Positions 24,416-33,218 of a stretch of 64,000 nt of DNA are shown in pieces. The DNA comes from Parvibaculum sp. GTDB lineage: Bacteria; Pseudomonadota; Alphaproteobacteria; Parvibaculales; Parvibaculaceae. The notes below the pieces were generated by a model that had not been told where the DNA came from, made no database searches, and saw nothing but the letters and a program-made list of their open reading frames with translations. The first letter of the stretch is position 1; every line of letters starts with the position of its first letter. The position numbers were made by a program, and so were the translations under genes. The stretch lies in the NCBI RefSeq assembly GCF_030694575.1, contig NZ_JAUYUS010000024.1, positions 16,309-80,308 of the forward strand. Reading direction: 5' to 3'.

Positions 24416-24752
24416 TCAGCCCGGCTCGCCGGTCGGCAGATCGTCAACCGGTCCGATTGCCGACCGGTCGCGACGGAACAGCGGCTTCGATTGCATGTAA
24501 AGCACGAGCAGGCGCGCGAGGGCTTCCAGCGAGTCGAGATGAACCCGTTCATATCCGTGCGACGCATCCAGACCGAAGCAGAGCAGGGCGGTGCGGATGT
24601 CGTTGCCGGCTTCCAGCGCTGCCGCGGCGTCGCTGCGATAGTAGCGGAACACGTCGCGCGAATGCTCGATATCGTGCTCCGCGCAAAGGTCGAGAAGGCT
24701 CCGCGTTCTCGCCGCGCATTTTTTTAACGCGCGGCAATCCGTAAAGTTCCAT
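24416..24752 (-). pseudogene. C-terminal relic of an M42-family peptidase (NAGGN-system type)
   Basis: The minus-strand frame reads SLLDLCAEHDIEHSRDVFRYYRS, then DAAAALEAGNDIRTALL and LDASHGYERVHLDSL before a stop at 24416. This is the conserved C-terminal part of M42-type aminopeptidases, especially the group linked to N-acetylglutaminylglutamine amide osmoprotectant loci, including the Glu and His expected near the metal site. Intact members are about 350-400 residues. Here only about 110 remain, joined upstream to unrelated sequence next to the ABC exporter. No ribosome site or matching start. Confidence 0.65.
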
Positions 24753-24773
24753 ACATCGAGGGAGGCTTCAGAT

Positions 24774-26660
24774 TTAGTCGGCGCTGGCCGCTGCGTCTTG
24801 CACTTGCAGCTCATACAGCGTCTTGTAGACGCCGCCCTTGGCGATCAGCTCGTCATGGCTGCCGATCTCGCGCACTTCGCCGCCGGCAAGCACGACGATG
24901 CGGTCCGCCTCGCGGATCGTCTGCAGCCGGTGCGCGATGATGATGGAGGTGCGCCCCTGCGTGACTTTGGTAAGCGCGTCCTGGATGACGAGTTCGGTTT
25001 CCGTGTCGATGCTCGCCGTCGCCTCGTCGAGGATCAGCACTTCCGGGTTCATCGCCAGTACACGGGCGAAGGCCAGAAGTTGCCGCTGACCGTGGCTGAG
25101 ATTGCGCCCCCGCTCGGTCAGCACCGTGTCGTAACCCTGCGGCAGCGTGCGGATGAAGGGATCGGCATGGACGAGCTTTGCCGCCTCGCGCGCCTTCTCC
25201 CGCGTGATGGCGGGATTTCCGAGCGCGATATTGTCGTAAACCGTACCGGAGAAAATGTGGAAGTCCTGCAGCACCACGCCGACACGCCTCCGGATTTCGG
25301 AAGGCTCCACATCCATGATGTCGATGCCGTCGATCAGGATCGAGTTCGCGGGCACGTCGTAGAAGCGGCAAAGCAGGCGGATGAGGCTCGTCTTGCCGGA
25401 GCCCGTCGGCCCGACGATCGCGATACGTTCGCCCGGCGCGATGTCGAAGCTCACATCGTTGAGGATCGTCGTCCCCGGCGTATAGCCGAAGGTGAGATGG
25501 TTGAAGGTGACGCGGCCTGTCAGGTCCTTCGGCAAGGACTTCGGTTCCGCCGGTTCCTGCAGGGCCTCATCCCAATCGAGCGCCTGGAAGATGCGTTCGC
25601 AACTCGCCATCGCGCGGAAAACGACGTTCCACTGCTCGCCCATTGCGACGATGGGCCGAAACATCATGTCCGCAAACTGCGCGAACAGAATGACGCTGCC
25701 GAGTGTGGCCGCCCCGGCGAACACATGCTGCCCGCCGAACCAGACGATGGCCGCCATGGCGAGAAACGCCATGCTGTCCATCGCCGGGCCGTAATAGCTC
25801 TCGATCCGGACCGCGAGATTTTCCTGCGCCCGGTTCTCTTCATTAATGCCGGTATAGCGCTCGAAGTTGATCTGCTCGCGGCCGTAAAGCTGCACCACTT
25901 CTATCCCCGACAGGTTCTCCTGCAGGTTCTCGTTGAGTCGCGACATGGTGGAGCGGATACCGCGATAGACCTGCCGCGAAACGATGCGGAAAACCCAGGT
26001 CGCCAGCGCGGCAACAGGCAGGAGCAGCATCAGCTCGAATGTAAGCGTCGGATTGAGCGCCAGCATGATCGAGACGGCGACGAAGAAGGGGACGAATTCG
26101 CCGAGCAGCACCCCGAAGCCGGCAAGCAGTTCGAACAGCGTCTCGATGTCGTTCGTGAGGCGCGTCATGACGCGGCCGACGGCGACGCGGTCGTAGAAGC
26201 TCGACGGCCGCGTTTCGAGATGCGCGAAGAGATCGCGGCGGAGGTCGCGCAGCCCGTTGAGAACCGTGCGCGCCAGCATGACGCGGAAGCCGTGGCCGAA
26301 TGCCGCCCAGAGCACTGTCCACAATCCGTAAAGAATGCAGGCCGCGACGATCGGATGAAGCGCGAGGAGATCGGCAAGAAATCCGTTGAGCGCCTTCTGA
26401 CCGAAATCCGGCGCGCCGATATCGGCTGTCGGCAGCAGGATGCCGTCCACGACCACACGGCTGACGACGACCGGCGCGAGCACGGCGGCGCTCGCCGCAA
26501 GCAGAACGAAAACGAGGGCAATGATGCCTTGCCGGCGGTAGGGCCGCATCCAGTGCATCAGCCGGACGATGAGGCCGAAATCGAAGCCGCGCGTCTCCAT
26601 CTCCGCGTCGAAGACGGAATGGTCGCGGGCTTTCGGTTCTGTGGGCGGCAAATCGCTCAT
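24774..26660 (-). CDS. ABC exporter, membrane-ATPase half-transporter (catalytic partner)
   Basis: 628 residues: six-helix exporter domain about 25-330, then the ATPase. Walker A is GPTGSGKTS, Q-loop VVLQDFHIF, signature NLSHGQRQ (His for Gly in LSGGQ), Walker B VLILDEATASID with an intact catalytic glutamate, and switch IIIAHRLQT. It overlaps the upstream half-transporter gene by 4 bp, so the two form a heterodimer like TM287/288, LmrCD or BmrCD. The substrate is unknown (lipid or drug). The degenerate signature motif belongs to the composite site completed by the partner Walker B. Confidence 0.92.
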   Translation of the reverse strand: MSDLPPTEPKARDHSVFDAEMETRGFDFGLIVRLMHWMRPYRRQGIIALVFVLLAASAAVLAPVVVSRVVVDGILLPTADIGAPDFGQKALNGFLADLLALHPIVAACILYGLWTVLWAAFGHGFRVMLARTVLNGLRDLRRDLFAHLETRPSSFYDRVAVGRVMTRLTNDIETLFELLAGFGVLLGEFVPFFVAVSIMLALNPTLTFELMLLLPVAALATWVFRIVSRQVYRGIRSTMSRLNENLQENLSGIEVVQLYGREQINFERYTGINEENRAQENLAVRIESYYGPAMDSMAFLAMAAIVWFGGQHVFAGAATLGSVILFAQFADMMFRPIVAMGEQWNVVFRAMASCERIFQALDWDEALQEPAEPKSLPKDLTGRVTFNHLTFGYTPGTTILNDVSFDIAPGERIAIVGPTGSGKTSLIRLLCRFYDVPANSILIDGIDIMDVEPSEIRRRVGVVLQDFHIFSGTVYDNIALGNPAITREKAREAAKLVHADPFIRTLPQGYDTVLTERGRNLSHGQRQLLAFARVLAMNPEVLILDEATASIDTETELVIQDALTKVTQGRTSIIIAHRLQTIREADRIVVLAGGEVREIGSHDELIAKGGVYKTLYELQVQDAAASAD

Positions 26661-28477
26661 GCCTCGCCTCCCGCATTCTCCGCCAGCGTCTGCGCGAGTT
26701 CCTCGCGGCGTCCCTGCTGGCGCTCCAGCGTGGCGTAAAGCCCGCCCTTGGCGATCAGCTCCTTGTGGGTGCCGATCTCCGCCACCCGTCCTTCGTCCAG
26801 CACGACGATACGGTCGGCATGGCGCGCCGTCGAAACGCGGTGCGAGACCATGACGGTGGTGCGCCCCTGCCGCAGCGTCTTGAGCCGCGACAGGATGAAT
26901 TCCTCCGTCTCCGTGTCCACGGAAGAGAAGCAGTCGTCGAGCAGCAGCACCGGCGTTTCGCGTATGAGACCGCGCGCGAGGCTCGCACGCTGCTTCTGTC
27001 CGCCGGAAAGCGTGACGCCGCGTTCCCCCACCATGGTTTCGAGCCGGTCGGGAAAGCGCCGGATCGTCGCCTCGAGATCCGCGCTCTCCGCCGCGCGCCA
27101 GACTTCATCCGTCGCGCGATCCGGATTGTCATAGGAAATATTCTGCGCGATATGCGTCGCGAACAGGAACGGGTCCTGCGGCACCAGCGCCACCTCGCTG
27201 CGCACCTGGGCGAGCGGCAGCATGCGGATGTCGCGCCCGTCGAGATAGACGGTGCCGGGCGGCGGATCGAGCAGCCGCACGATGAGCCGCAGCAAGGTCG
27301 ACTTGCCGGAGCCGACGCGGCCGAGCAGCGCGATCATCTCGCCCTTGCCGATTTCGAGGGACACGTCGTTGAGCGCCGGCCAGCCGCCTTCGCCGCTGCT
27401 CGCCGGATGCACATATGAAAGATGATTGAGCGTGATCGATCCGCCGATTTCGTCGAGCGGTGCCGCATCCGGCGCGTCGCCGATCTCCGGCTCGTGGTCG
27501 AGGATTTCGAATATGCGCGCCGCCGCCGAGCCGCCGCGCTGGAACAGCGTTACCATCACGCCGCCTTCCTTGATCGGCGCCAGCATCATGTTGAGATAGA
27601 AAATGAAGGCCGTGAACGTGCCGAGTGTGATCGCGCCCTCGACGACCTGCATGCCGCCATAGCCGACCACGATCAACGTGGTGAAGCCCGTCGCCACGAG
27701 CATCGCGGAGGTGAGGCCCGAATTGAGGAACATCAGCTTGTAGTAGCTGCCCGCATACTGATCGGATGCCGCCTCGAAGCGCGCCACTTCGCGGTCCTCC
27801 TGGGCATGAGTCTGGATCGTGCGGATACCGTTGAGGTTTTCCTGCACCTGCGCGGAAAGCGAGGAGAAGCCCTCCTGAACCTGCGTCGACTGCATGAAGA
27901 TTTTCTTCGCCAGCACCCAACCGATCACCGCGAAGACGGGCAGCGCAGGAAGCAGCAGCAGCGTCAGCGACGGCGACTGGTGAAACATGAAGATGAAGGC
28001 GATGATGCCCGAAAAGCCGAGCACGAACAGAAGCCGCGTGCCCATGCCGATCAACTGGCGGATGAGCATGATGTCGTTGATCGCCCGCGCCATCAGGTCG
28101 CCGGTCGTATAGCGCGCGAAAAAACGCGGGCCCTGCAACTCCAGATGCCAATAGAGCCGCTGGCGCAGATCGAAAGCCGCGTCGACGCCGACCTCGCGCA
28201 CATAGCGCCGTCCGAGGTTGAACGCCCAGTAACGGAAGACCATCAGGCCGAGAATTGCGAGGGCGGGAAGTGCGAGCCGCATGTCGCCGGCCGCGATCCG
28301 GTCGATGCCCATCTTGAGATAAAGCGGCATGAAAGCTTCGAGCAGGCGCCCGGCATTGATGAGCGACATGCCGCCCCAGAAGCGCCATTTGTGGCGCTGG
28401 ACGAGGGGCACCAGGCGCCACAAGGGGCTGGCACGGGAGGTGCTGTCCGTCGGCAACGTGCGCGCGCGCGATTCCAC
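26657..28477 (-). CDS. ABC exporter, membrane-ATPase half-transporter (degenerate-site partner)
   Basis: 606 residues with the same architecture: six transmembrane helices, Walker A GRVGSGKST, Q-loop LVPQDPFLF, canonical signature TLSGGQKQR, Walker B VLLLDDCFSSVD and switch VMVSHRVST. The residue after the Walker B aspartate is Asp rather than the catalytic Glu, the hallmark of the non-hydrolysing subunit in heterodimeric exporters. Together with the LSHGQ of the partner this predicts one active and one degenerate ATP site. It is the first gene of the two-gene operon, divergent from btaA. Confidence 0.92.
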   Translation of the reverse strand: MESRARTLPTDSTSRASPLWRLVPLVQRHKWRFWGGMSLINAGRLLEAFMPLYLKMGIDRIAAGDMRLALPALAILGLMVFRYWAFNLGRRYVREVGVDAAFDLRQRLYWHLELQGPRFFARYTTGDLMARAINDIMLIRQLIGMGTRLLFVLGFSGIIAFIFMFHQSPSLTLLLLPALPVFAVIGWVLAKKIFMQSTQVQEGFSSLSAQVQENLNGIRTIQTHAQEDREVARFEAASDQYAGSYYKLMFLNSGLTSAMLVATGFTTLIVVGYGGMQVVEGAITLGTFTAFIFYLNMMLAPIKEGGVMVTLFQRGGSAAARIFEILDHEPEIGDAPDAAPLDEIGGSITLNHLSYVHPASSGEGGWPALNDVSLEIGKGEMIALLGRVGSGKSTLLRLIVRLLDPPPGTVYLDGRDIRMLPLAQVRSEVALVPQDPFLFATHIAQNISYDNPDRATDEVWRAAESADLEATIRRFPDRLETMVGERGVTLSGGQKQRASLARGLIRETPVLLLDDCFSSVDTETEEFILSRLKTLRQGRTTVMVSHRVSTARHADRIVVLDEGRVAEIGTHKELIAKGGLYATLERQQGRREELAQTLAENAGGEA

Positions 28478-28647
28478 GGCTGAAAGTCCGGGGCTTGGCG
28501 CGGCTGCGGCCGCGCCGTCATGGGCTGATATCGCCCGGCCTCATGTCCCGGGCAAAGCCGCCGGGGCGGGGCAGGGAGACGATGTTTCCTGGGGTTTTAG
28601 CGATCTTGCTCCGACTATACGCCTCTCCATCCGATTCGGAAGCGGCC

Positions 28648-28676
28648 TTGTCACGCCCCAGTCACACGGGCTTCAC
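28648..28676 (+). promoter_or_regulatory. Pho-box-like triple repeat before btaA
   Basis: TTGTCAC-gccc-CAGTCAC-acgg-GCTTCAC: three 7-bp units at an 11-bp period, as in PhoB boxes (CTGTCAT-N4-CTGTCAT in alphaproteobacteria). It lies 83 bp before the btaA start. Betaine lipids replace phospholipids under phosphate limitation, which makes PhoB control plausible. Confidence 0.45.
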
Positions 28677-28758
28677 ACAATCCCTGTAGCAGCACTTCAA
28701 GCGGCAGGCCTCCGCCAAGGCGGAAGCCCTCGCGATTCGCGAACGGAGAATAGAGACC

Positions 28759-30051
28759 TTGTCCGACACCGCAGCCGACGTCCCTTCCGATGCCGTCATC
28801 GACAGCGTGATCCCCGCGAGTGGCCGGCACCATGTCCGCCGCCGCCTCGCCGCCGCGGTCCATCGCCACAAGCCGGTGTCGAAGGAGGGCCTCACCGAAC
28901 GCCTCTTCACCTGGCTCTTCACCGGCCTCGTCTATCCGCAGATATGGGAGGACCCGGCCGTCGACATCGAAGCCATGGCGCTGACCGCGGACACGGCCCC
29001 GGACACGCGCATCGTGGCCATCGCCTCCGGCGGCTGCAACGCACTGTCCTACGCCACCGTCTCGCCCGCGCGCATCACGGCACTCGATCTCAACCCGGCT
29101 CACGTAGCCCTGGTCAGGCTGAAACTCGCCGGTGCGGCCCATATGCCCGGCTACGATCATTTCTTCCGCTTTTTCGGCCGCGCCGACACGCGCGAGAATC
29201 TGGACATCTACAAGCGCTTCCTGAAGGACCGCCTCGACGAGACGACGCGGGCATATTGGGACAAGCGCCCCTTCCACTTCCGCCGCCGTATCGCGCTCTT
29301 CGCGCGCGGCTTCTACCGCCACGGGCTGCTCGGCCATTTCATCGGTGCGGCGCATCTGGCCGCGAGGCTCTATGGCGTCTCCTTCCGCGCCCTGCTCGCC
29401 GCGCCGACGCTGGAAAGCCAGCGCCGCTTCTTCGACGAAAAGCTTGCGCCTCTCTTCGAGCGCAAGACCATTGCCTGGTTGACGGACAAACCCTCGACTC
29501 TTTACGGCCTCGGTATTCCGCCGGCGCAGTATGAAGCGCTCGCGGGCGGCCGCGAAATGCGGCTCGTGCTGCGGGAGCGGCTCGAACGTCTCACCTGCGG
29601 CTTTCCCCTGAGCGAAAACTATTTCGCCTGGCAGGCTTTCGCCCGCGCCTATGCGCCGGATGGCAACGGCCCGTTGCCGCCCTACCTGCAACGCGAGAAT
29701 TTCGCGGCGCTTCAGGCCCATGCCGGCCGCGTGGAGGTGCTGAACGCTTCCTTCGCCGACTATTTGCGCGACGAGGACGAGGCGAGCGCCGACCGCTACG
29801 TCCTTCTCGACGCACAGGACTGGATGACCGACGAACAGTTGAACGACCTCTGGTCGCAAATCACCCGCACGGCGCGGCCGGGCGCCCGCGTCATCTTCCG
29901 CACCGCCGCCGAACCGTCGCTGCTGCCGGGCCGCGTGGACGAGGCAATTCTCGCGCGCTGGGAATACCGTGCCGAAGAGTCGCTCGCCTTCACCGCCCGT
30001 GACCGCTCCTCGATCTATGGCGGCTTCCATCTCTATGTATTGAAGGATTGA
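28759..30051 (+). CDS. btaA: BtaA: S-adenosylmethionine:diacylglycerol 3-amino-3-carboxypropyltransferase
   Basis: 430 residues from TTG 28759, with GGAGA nine bases upstream; no ATG exists before the conserved region. DUF3419-type sequence: LVYPQIWEDPAVD, IASGGCNALSYATVSPARITALDLNPAHVAL (SAM-binding glycine loop), and the C-terminal ARVIFRTAAEPSLLPGR. BtaA transfers the aminocarboxypropyl group of SAM to diacylglycerol, giving diacylglyceryl homoserine, the precursor of the betaine lipid DGTS. The next gene, five bases on, is the N-methyltransferase. Located at the inner face of the membrane. A Pho-box-like element lies upstream. Confidence 0.9.
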   Translation: MSDTAADVPSDAVIDSVIPASGRHHVRRRLAAAVHRHKPVSKEGLTERLFTWLFTGLVYPQIWEDPAVDIEAMALTADTAPDTRIVAIASGGCNALSYATVSPARITALDLNPAHVALVRLKLAGAAHMPGYDHFFRFFGRADTRENLDIYKRFLKDRLDETTRAYWDKRPFHFRRRIALFARGFYRHGLLGHFIGAAHLAARLYGVSFRALLAAPTLESQRRFFDEKLAPLFERKTIAWLTDKPSTLYGLGIPPAQYEALAGGREMRLVLRERLERLTCGFPLSENYFAWQAFARAYAPDGNGPLPPYLQRENFAALQAHAGRVEVLNASFADYLRDEDEASADRYVLLDAQDWMTDEQLNDLWSQITRTARPGARVIFRTAAEPSLLPGRVDEAILARWEYRAEESLAFTARDRSSIYGGFHLYVLKD

Positions 30052-30056
30052 GCGGC

Positions 30057-30728
30057 ATGAGCGCCGTCGGACATGGCGAACAGGATCACGGCCGGTTGAT
30101 GGACCGGGTCTACCGCCGGCAGCGCCATTTCTACGATCTGACGCGCCGCTACTATCTGCTCGGCCGCGACCGCCTGATTGCCGGCCTCGCGCCCTCGCCC
30201 GGCGGCACCGTGCTTGAAGTCGGCTGTGGCACGGGGCGCAACCTCGTCCAGGCGGCGAGGCTCCATCCGCAGGCCGAACTTTACGGCATGGATATTTCGC
30301 ACGAGATGCTCGCCAGCGCCCACCGCGCCGCGACGCGGGCGAACGCCTCCGCCGTTATCCGCCTCGCTTGGGGCGACGCCACGCGCTTCAATCCCTACGC
30401 ATCCTTCGGTGTCAGCCGCTTCGACCGCATCTACATGTCCTACACGCTGTCGATGATCCCGGATTGGCAGGCGACGCTGGCACAGGCGATCTGCAATCTC
30501 GCACCGGGCGGCAGTCTTCATATCGTGGATTTCGGCCAGCAGGAGCGACTGCCGCGCTGGTTCCGGGCGGTCCTCCGCGCATGGCTCGCGAAATTTCATG
30601 TCAGCCCGCGCGGCGAACTCGACCGCGTCCTCCACGCTCTCGCGCAGAAGCTCGGCGCGGAACTGGATTTCCGCCCCCTCTACCGGGGCTACGCCTGGTA
30701 CGCGGTGCTGAAACTGCCCGGCGCCTGA
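30057..30728 (+). CDS. btaB: BtaB: diacylglyceryl-homoserine N-methyltransferase
   Basis: 223 residues from ATG 30057, five bases after btaA. Class I SAM methyltransferase: motif I VLEVGCGTGRNL, motif II YGMDISHEML, and SYTLSMIPDW. It would add three methyl groups to diacylglyceryl homoserine to give DGTS. The pairing with btaA makes the assignment firm. Typical BtaB length is about 210-230 residues. Confidence 0.9.
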   Translation: MSAVGHGEQDHGRLMDRVYRRQRHFYDLTRRYYLLGRDRLIAGLAPSPGGTVLEVGCGTGRNLVQAARLHPQAELYGMDISHEMLASAHRAATRANASAVIRLAWGDATRFNPYASFGVSRFDRIYMSYTLSMIPDWQATLAQAICNLAPGGSLHIVDFGQQERLPRWFRAVLRAWLAKFHVSPRGELDRVLHALAQKLGAELDFRPLYRGYAWYAVLKLPGA

Positions 30729-30825
30729 TCGCCTGCGGCGACGATGCCTCTCGCCATCCCTGCTCCTTCCGATTACATCTGGAAAAGATGAGGGCTCCGC
30801 GCCCGTCGTCGGAAGGTGAGGCGTC

Positions 30826-32394
30826 GTGACCAATCGGCAAGGCAGGCAGGGAGGACAGTGGCTTGCGATGATCGCGGGCGGATTGCTCGCCGTCTTGGCC
30901 GCTTTGGCGCCGGGCCGCGCGGAAGCCCGATGCGAAGACCCGCTCGCGCGCCTTGAGAGTGTTGGGCCTCTCCTTGACGGCATTGGCGACATCGCGGGTT
31001 TGAAAGAATTGTACGGCCTGTGGGGGCCGGAATGCGCATGGAATGCCGAGGCGGCATCGGTGCTGACCGCTATTTTGCGCCGCGTGGACGAACACGGTCT
31101 TCCGCCCTCCGCTTTTCTCATGGACCGGCTGGAGCGCGGGCAGCGCACAGACGACGTAGAGCGCGACCTGCTGCTCACCGCCGCCGCCTTGCGCTATGCC
31201 CAGGTCATGCGCTCGGGCCGCATCGACCTTGCGCGTCTCTATGGCGACGTCGCCATTCATCGCTGGAGCGTCGGCGGGGCGCCGGAACTGGCGGCGGCAT
31301 TGCGAAGCGGCAACCTGCGGCACTGGCTGGAAGCTCTGCCGCCCGCGCAGCCGGAATACGGAGGGCTGGTGCAAGGCCTGGCATCCTATCGCGCCCTCGC
31401 GGCGCGCGGCGGCTGGCCCATGCTGAGCTTGCCGGACGGCAAGAGATCGCTGAAGCCGGACGAAACAAGCCCGCTCGTGCCGGAATTGCGCGCCCGGCTG
31501 CTTATCGCCGGCGATATCGAATCCGCCGATGGGACCGAGACGTTCGACGCTGACACTGTGGCCGCAGTTCGCCGCTTCCAGGCGCGCCACGGGCTGCTTG
31601 TCGACGGTATTGTCGGCCGCGACACGCTGGCGGCGTTGAATGTATCCGCCGCCGTCCGCGCGGAACAGATCGCGCTCAACATGGAGCGCTGGCGCTTCAT
31701 GTCTCATGCCATGCCGCCCACGCGGATTGAAGTCAACAGCGCGGCTGCGGATGCGGTCGTGATGAGGGACGGTGAGGTTCTCTTCCGCATGAAGACGATC
31801 GTCGGCACGAAGGTCACGCCGACGCCGATGCTCGCCAGCGCCATCATGCGTGTCATCGTCAATCCGCCCTGGGTCGTGCCCCATTCGATCTATCGCGGCG
31901 AGATTGCGCCCGCCATCGCGCGCGATCCGGATTATCTCCGCAAGCACGACATGGCCTGGCAGGGCGCTCATGTTGTGCAGGCGCCAGGACCGGGAAATGC
32001 GCTGGGCCGGCTGAAATTCGAATTCCCGAGTCCCTTTGCGGTCTACCTGCACGACACAAACGCACCATCGCTCTTTGCCACCGAAAACCGCTTCCGCAGC
32101 CATGGCTGCATCAGGGTCGAGAGGCCGACGGAGCTTGCACTTCATCTGCTCGCGCCCTCCGGCTGGTCGCGCGAAAGACTCGAGACGCTGATCGCGGCGG
32201 AAGAGACGGTCGCTGTGCCTGTTGGACCGCCGATGCCGGTCGTCGTCGCCTATTGGACGGCCTTCGTCCAGCCCGACGGTACGGTCGAGTTCCGCGACGA
32301 CATCTACGGCCGGGACGCGGCGTTAAAGGCGGCACTGGAGAGCGCGGCCCCGCGGCCTCCTGTTTTCGAAGCTTCGGGTGACTGTGGAGCGTGA
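30826..32394 (+). CDS. L,D-transpeptidase with peptidoglycan-binding domain (YcbB type)
   Basis: 522 residues from a GTG with GGAAGGTGAG upstream. An N-terminal hydrophobic segment (about 11-30) acts as signal peptide or anchor, so it works in the periplasm. A scaffold domain is followed by a peptidoglycan-binding repeat near 225-270 (AVRRFQARHGLLVDGIVGRDTL) and the YkuD catalytic domain with VNPPWVVPHSI and SHGCIRVERP, catalytic Cys428 and His426. It forms 3-3 cross-links or attaches proteins to peptidoglycan. It precedes a DUF882 cell-wall gene. Confidence 0.88.
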   Translation: MTNRQGRQGGQWLAMIAGGLLAVLAALAPGRAEARCEDPLARLESVGPLLDGIGDIAGLKELYGLWGPECAWNAEAASVLTAILRRVDEHGLPPSAFLMDRLERGQRTDDVERDLLLTAAALRYAQVMRSGRIDLARLYGDVAIHRWSVGGAPELAAALRSGNLRHWLEALPPAQPEYGGLVQGLASYRALAARGGWPMLSLPDGKRSLKPDETSPLVPELRARLLIAGDIESADGTETFDADTVAAVRRFQARHGLLVDGIVGRDTLAALNVSAAVRAEQIALNMERWRFMSHAMPPTRIEVNSAAADAVVMRDGEVLFRMKTIVGTKVTPTPMLASAIMRVIVNPPWVVPHSIYRGEIAPAIARDPDYLRKHDMAWQGAHVVQAPGPGNALGRLKFEFPSPFAVYLHDTNAPSLFATENRFRSHGCIRVERPTELALHLLAPSGWSRERLETLIAAEETVAVPVGPPMPVVVAYWTAFVQPDGTVEFRDDIYGRDAALKAALESAAPRPPVFEASGDCGA

Positions 32395-32491
32395 TCCGCT
32401 CTTTCCATAATAGTTCATGAAGATCAATAACTTGACCTTCTTCGCATGATCCTCAGAATGCCGGAGTTCTACAGTTTTCAAGAGGGGAATT

Positions 32492-33100
32492 ATGGTATCT
32501 CAAGTAACGCGGCGCGGCCTGCTTGGGCTCGGCGTCGCCGCGGCGGCTGCCGCCTTGGCCGAGCCTGTCCTCGCGTCGCCGCGCCTGCCGCTCCTGCGGC
32601 CAGATCCGGCGAAAGCCGTATCCGGCGTGCAGCTTCGCGGCGGCGCCCGTGAACTCCGCCTCGTCAATACGCATACGGATGAAAGCCTGAAGATCGTCTA
32701 CTGGGCGGATGGCCGCTTCGAGCCCGAAGCGCTGAAGGAAATAAGCCGGCTGATGCGCGACCATCGCTCGGGGGAAGCGCATGAGATCGACGCCGCGCTG
32801 CTCGACACGCTTTACGCCTTGCGGTTGAAGCTCGATACGAACGAGAACTTCCAGATTATTTCGGGCTATCGCTCGCCCGCGACCAACGCAAGCATGCGCG
32901 AGGCGAACGCCGGTGTCGCGAAGAAGAGCTATCACATGCGCGGCATGGCGGTAGATATCCGCGTGCCGGGCCGCGAACTGCCGCGGTTGCGCAATGCCGC
33001 GCTCGACATCGGTCATGGCGGCGTCGGGTATTATCCGCGCTCGGATTTCATTCACATCGACGTGGGCCCTGTCCGCCAGTGGGGGACGCGCAGCGCCTGA
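32492..33100 (+). CDS. DUF882/M15-like murein endopeptidase (YcbK/MepK type)
   Basis: 202 residues. The N-terminus TRRGLLGLGVAAAAAALAEP looks like a twin-arginine signal peptide, so it is exported. The zinc peptidase core has ISGYRSPATNASMR, His148 and Asp155 in YHMRGMAVDI, and His188 in DFIHIDVG, the LAS-type metal ligands. YcbK-type enzymes cut peptidoglycan cross-bridges. Following an L,D-transpeptidase gene in the same orientation (as ycbB-ycbK in E. coli) supports a shared cell-wall role. Confidence 0.88.
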   Translation: MVSQVTRRGLLGLGVAAAAAALAEPVLASPRLPLLRPDPAKAVSGVQLRGGARELRLVNTHTDESLKIVYWADGRFEPEALKEISRLMRDHRSGEAHEIDAALLDTLYALRLKLDTNENFQIISGYRSPATNASMREANAGVAKKSYHMRGMAVDIRVPGRELPRLRNAALDIGHGGVGYYPRSDFIHIDVGPVRQWGTRSA

Positions 33101-33181
33101 ATCCATTGCGGATGAAGGTGCAAATGAGTAGCGGCGCGTCTGCGACAAGATGCAGGATGGCCACGTCTCATGCGGGACGAG

Positions 33182-33207
33182 CATATTCGAACCGGGGTTC
33201 GAATATG
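33182..33207. promoter_or_regulatory. 26-bp palindrome abutting the cytochrome b561 start
   Basis: CATATTCGAACC (33182-33193) and GGTTCGAATATG (33196-33207) are perfect 12-bp inverted repeats with two bases between. The right arm ends 11 bp before ATG 33219. It could be an operator overlapping the leader, or a hairpin controlling translation. No regulator gene is adjacent. Confidence 0.55.
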
Positions 33208-33218
33208 GTTGGTTTCAA

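Noticed and set aside
24798..26738. Long plus-strand open frame (646 residues) opposite the ABC exporter genes
   Set aside because: It is Asp/Arg/His-rich low-complexity sequence typical of the antisense of GC-rich coding DNA. The minus strand carries full ABC motifs.
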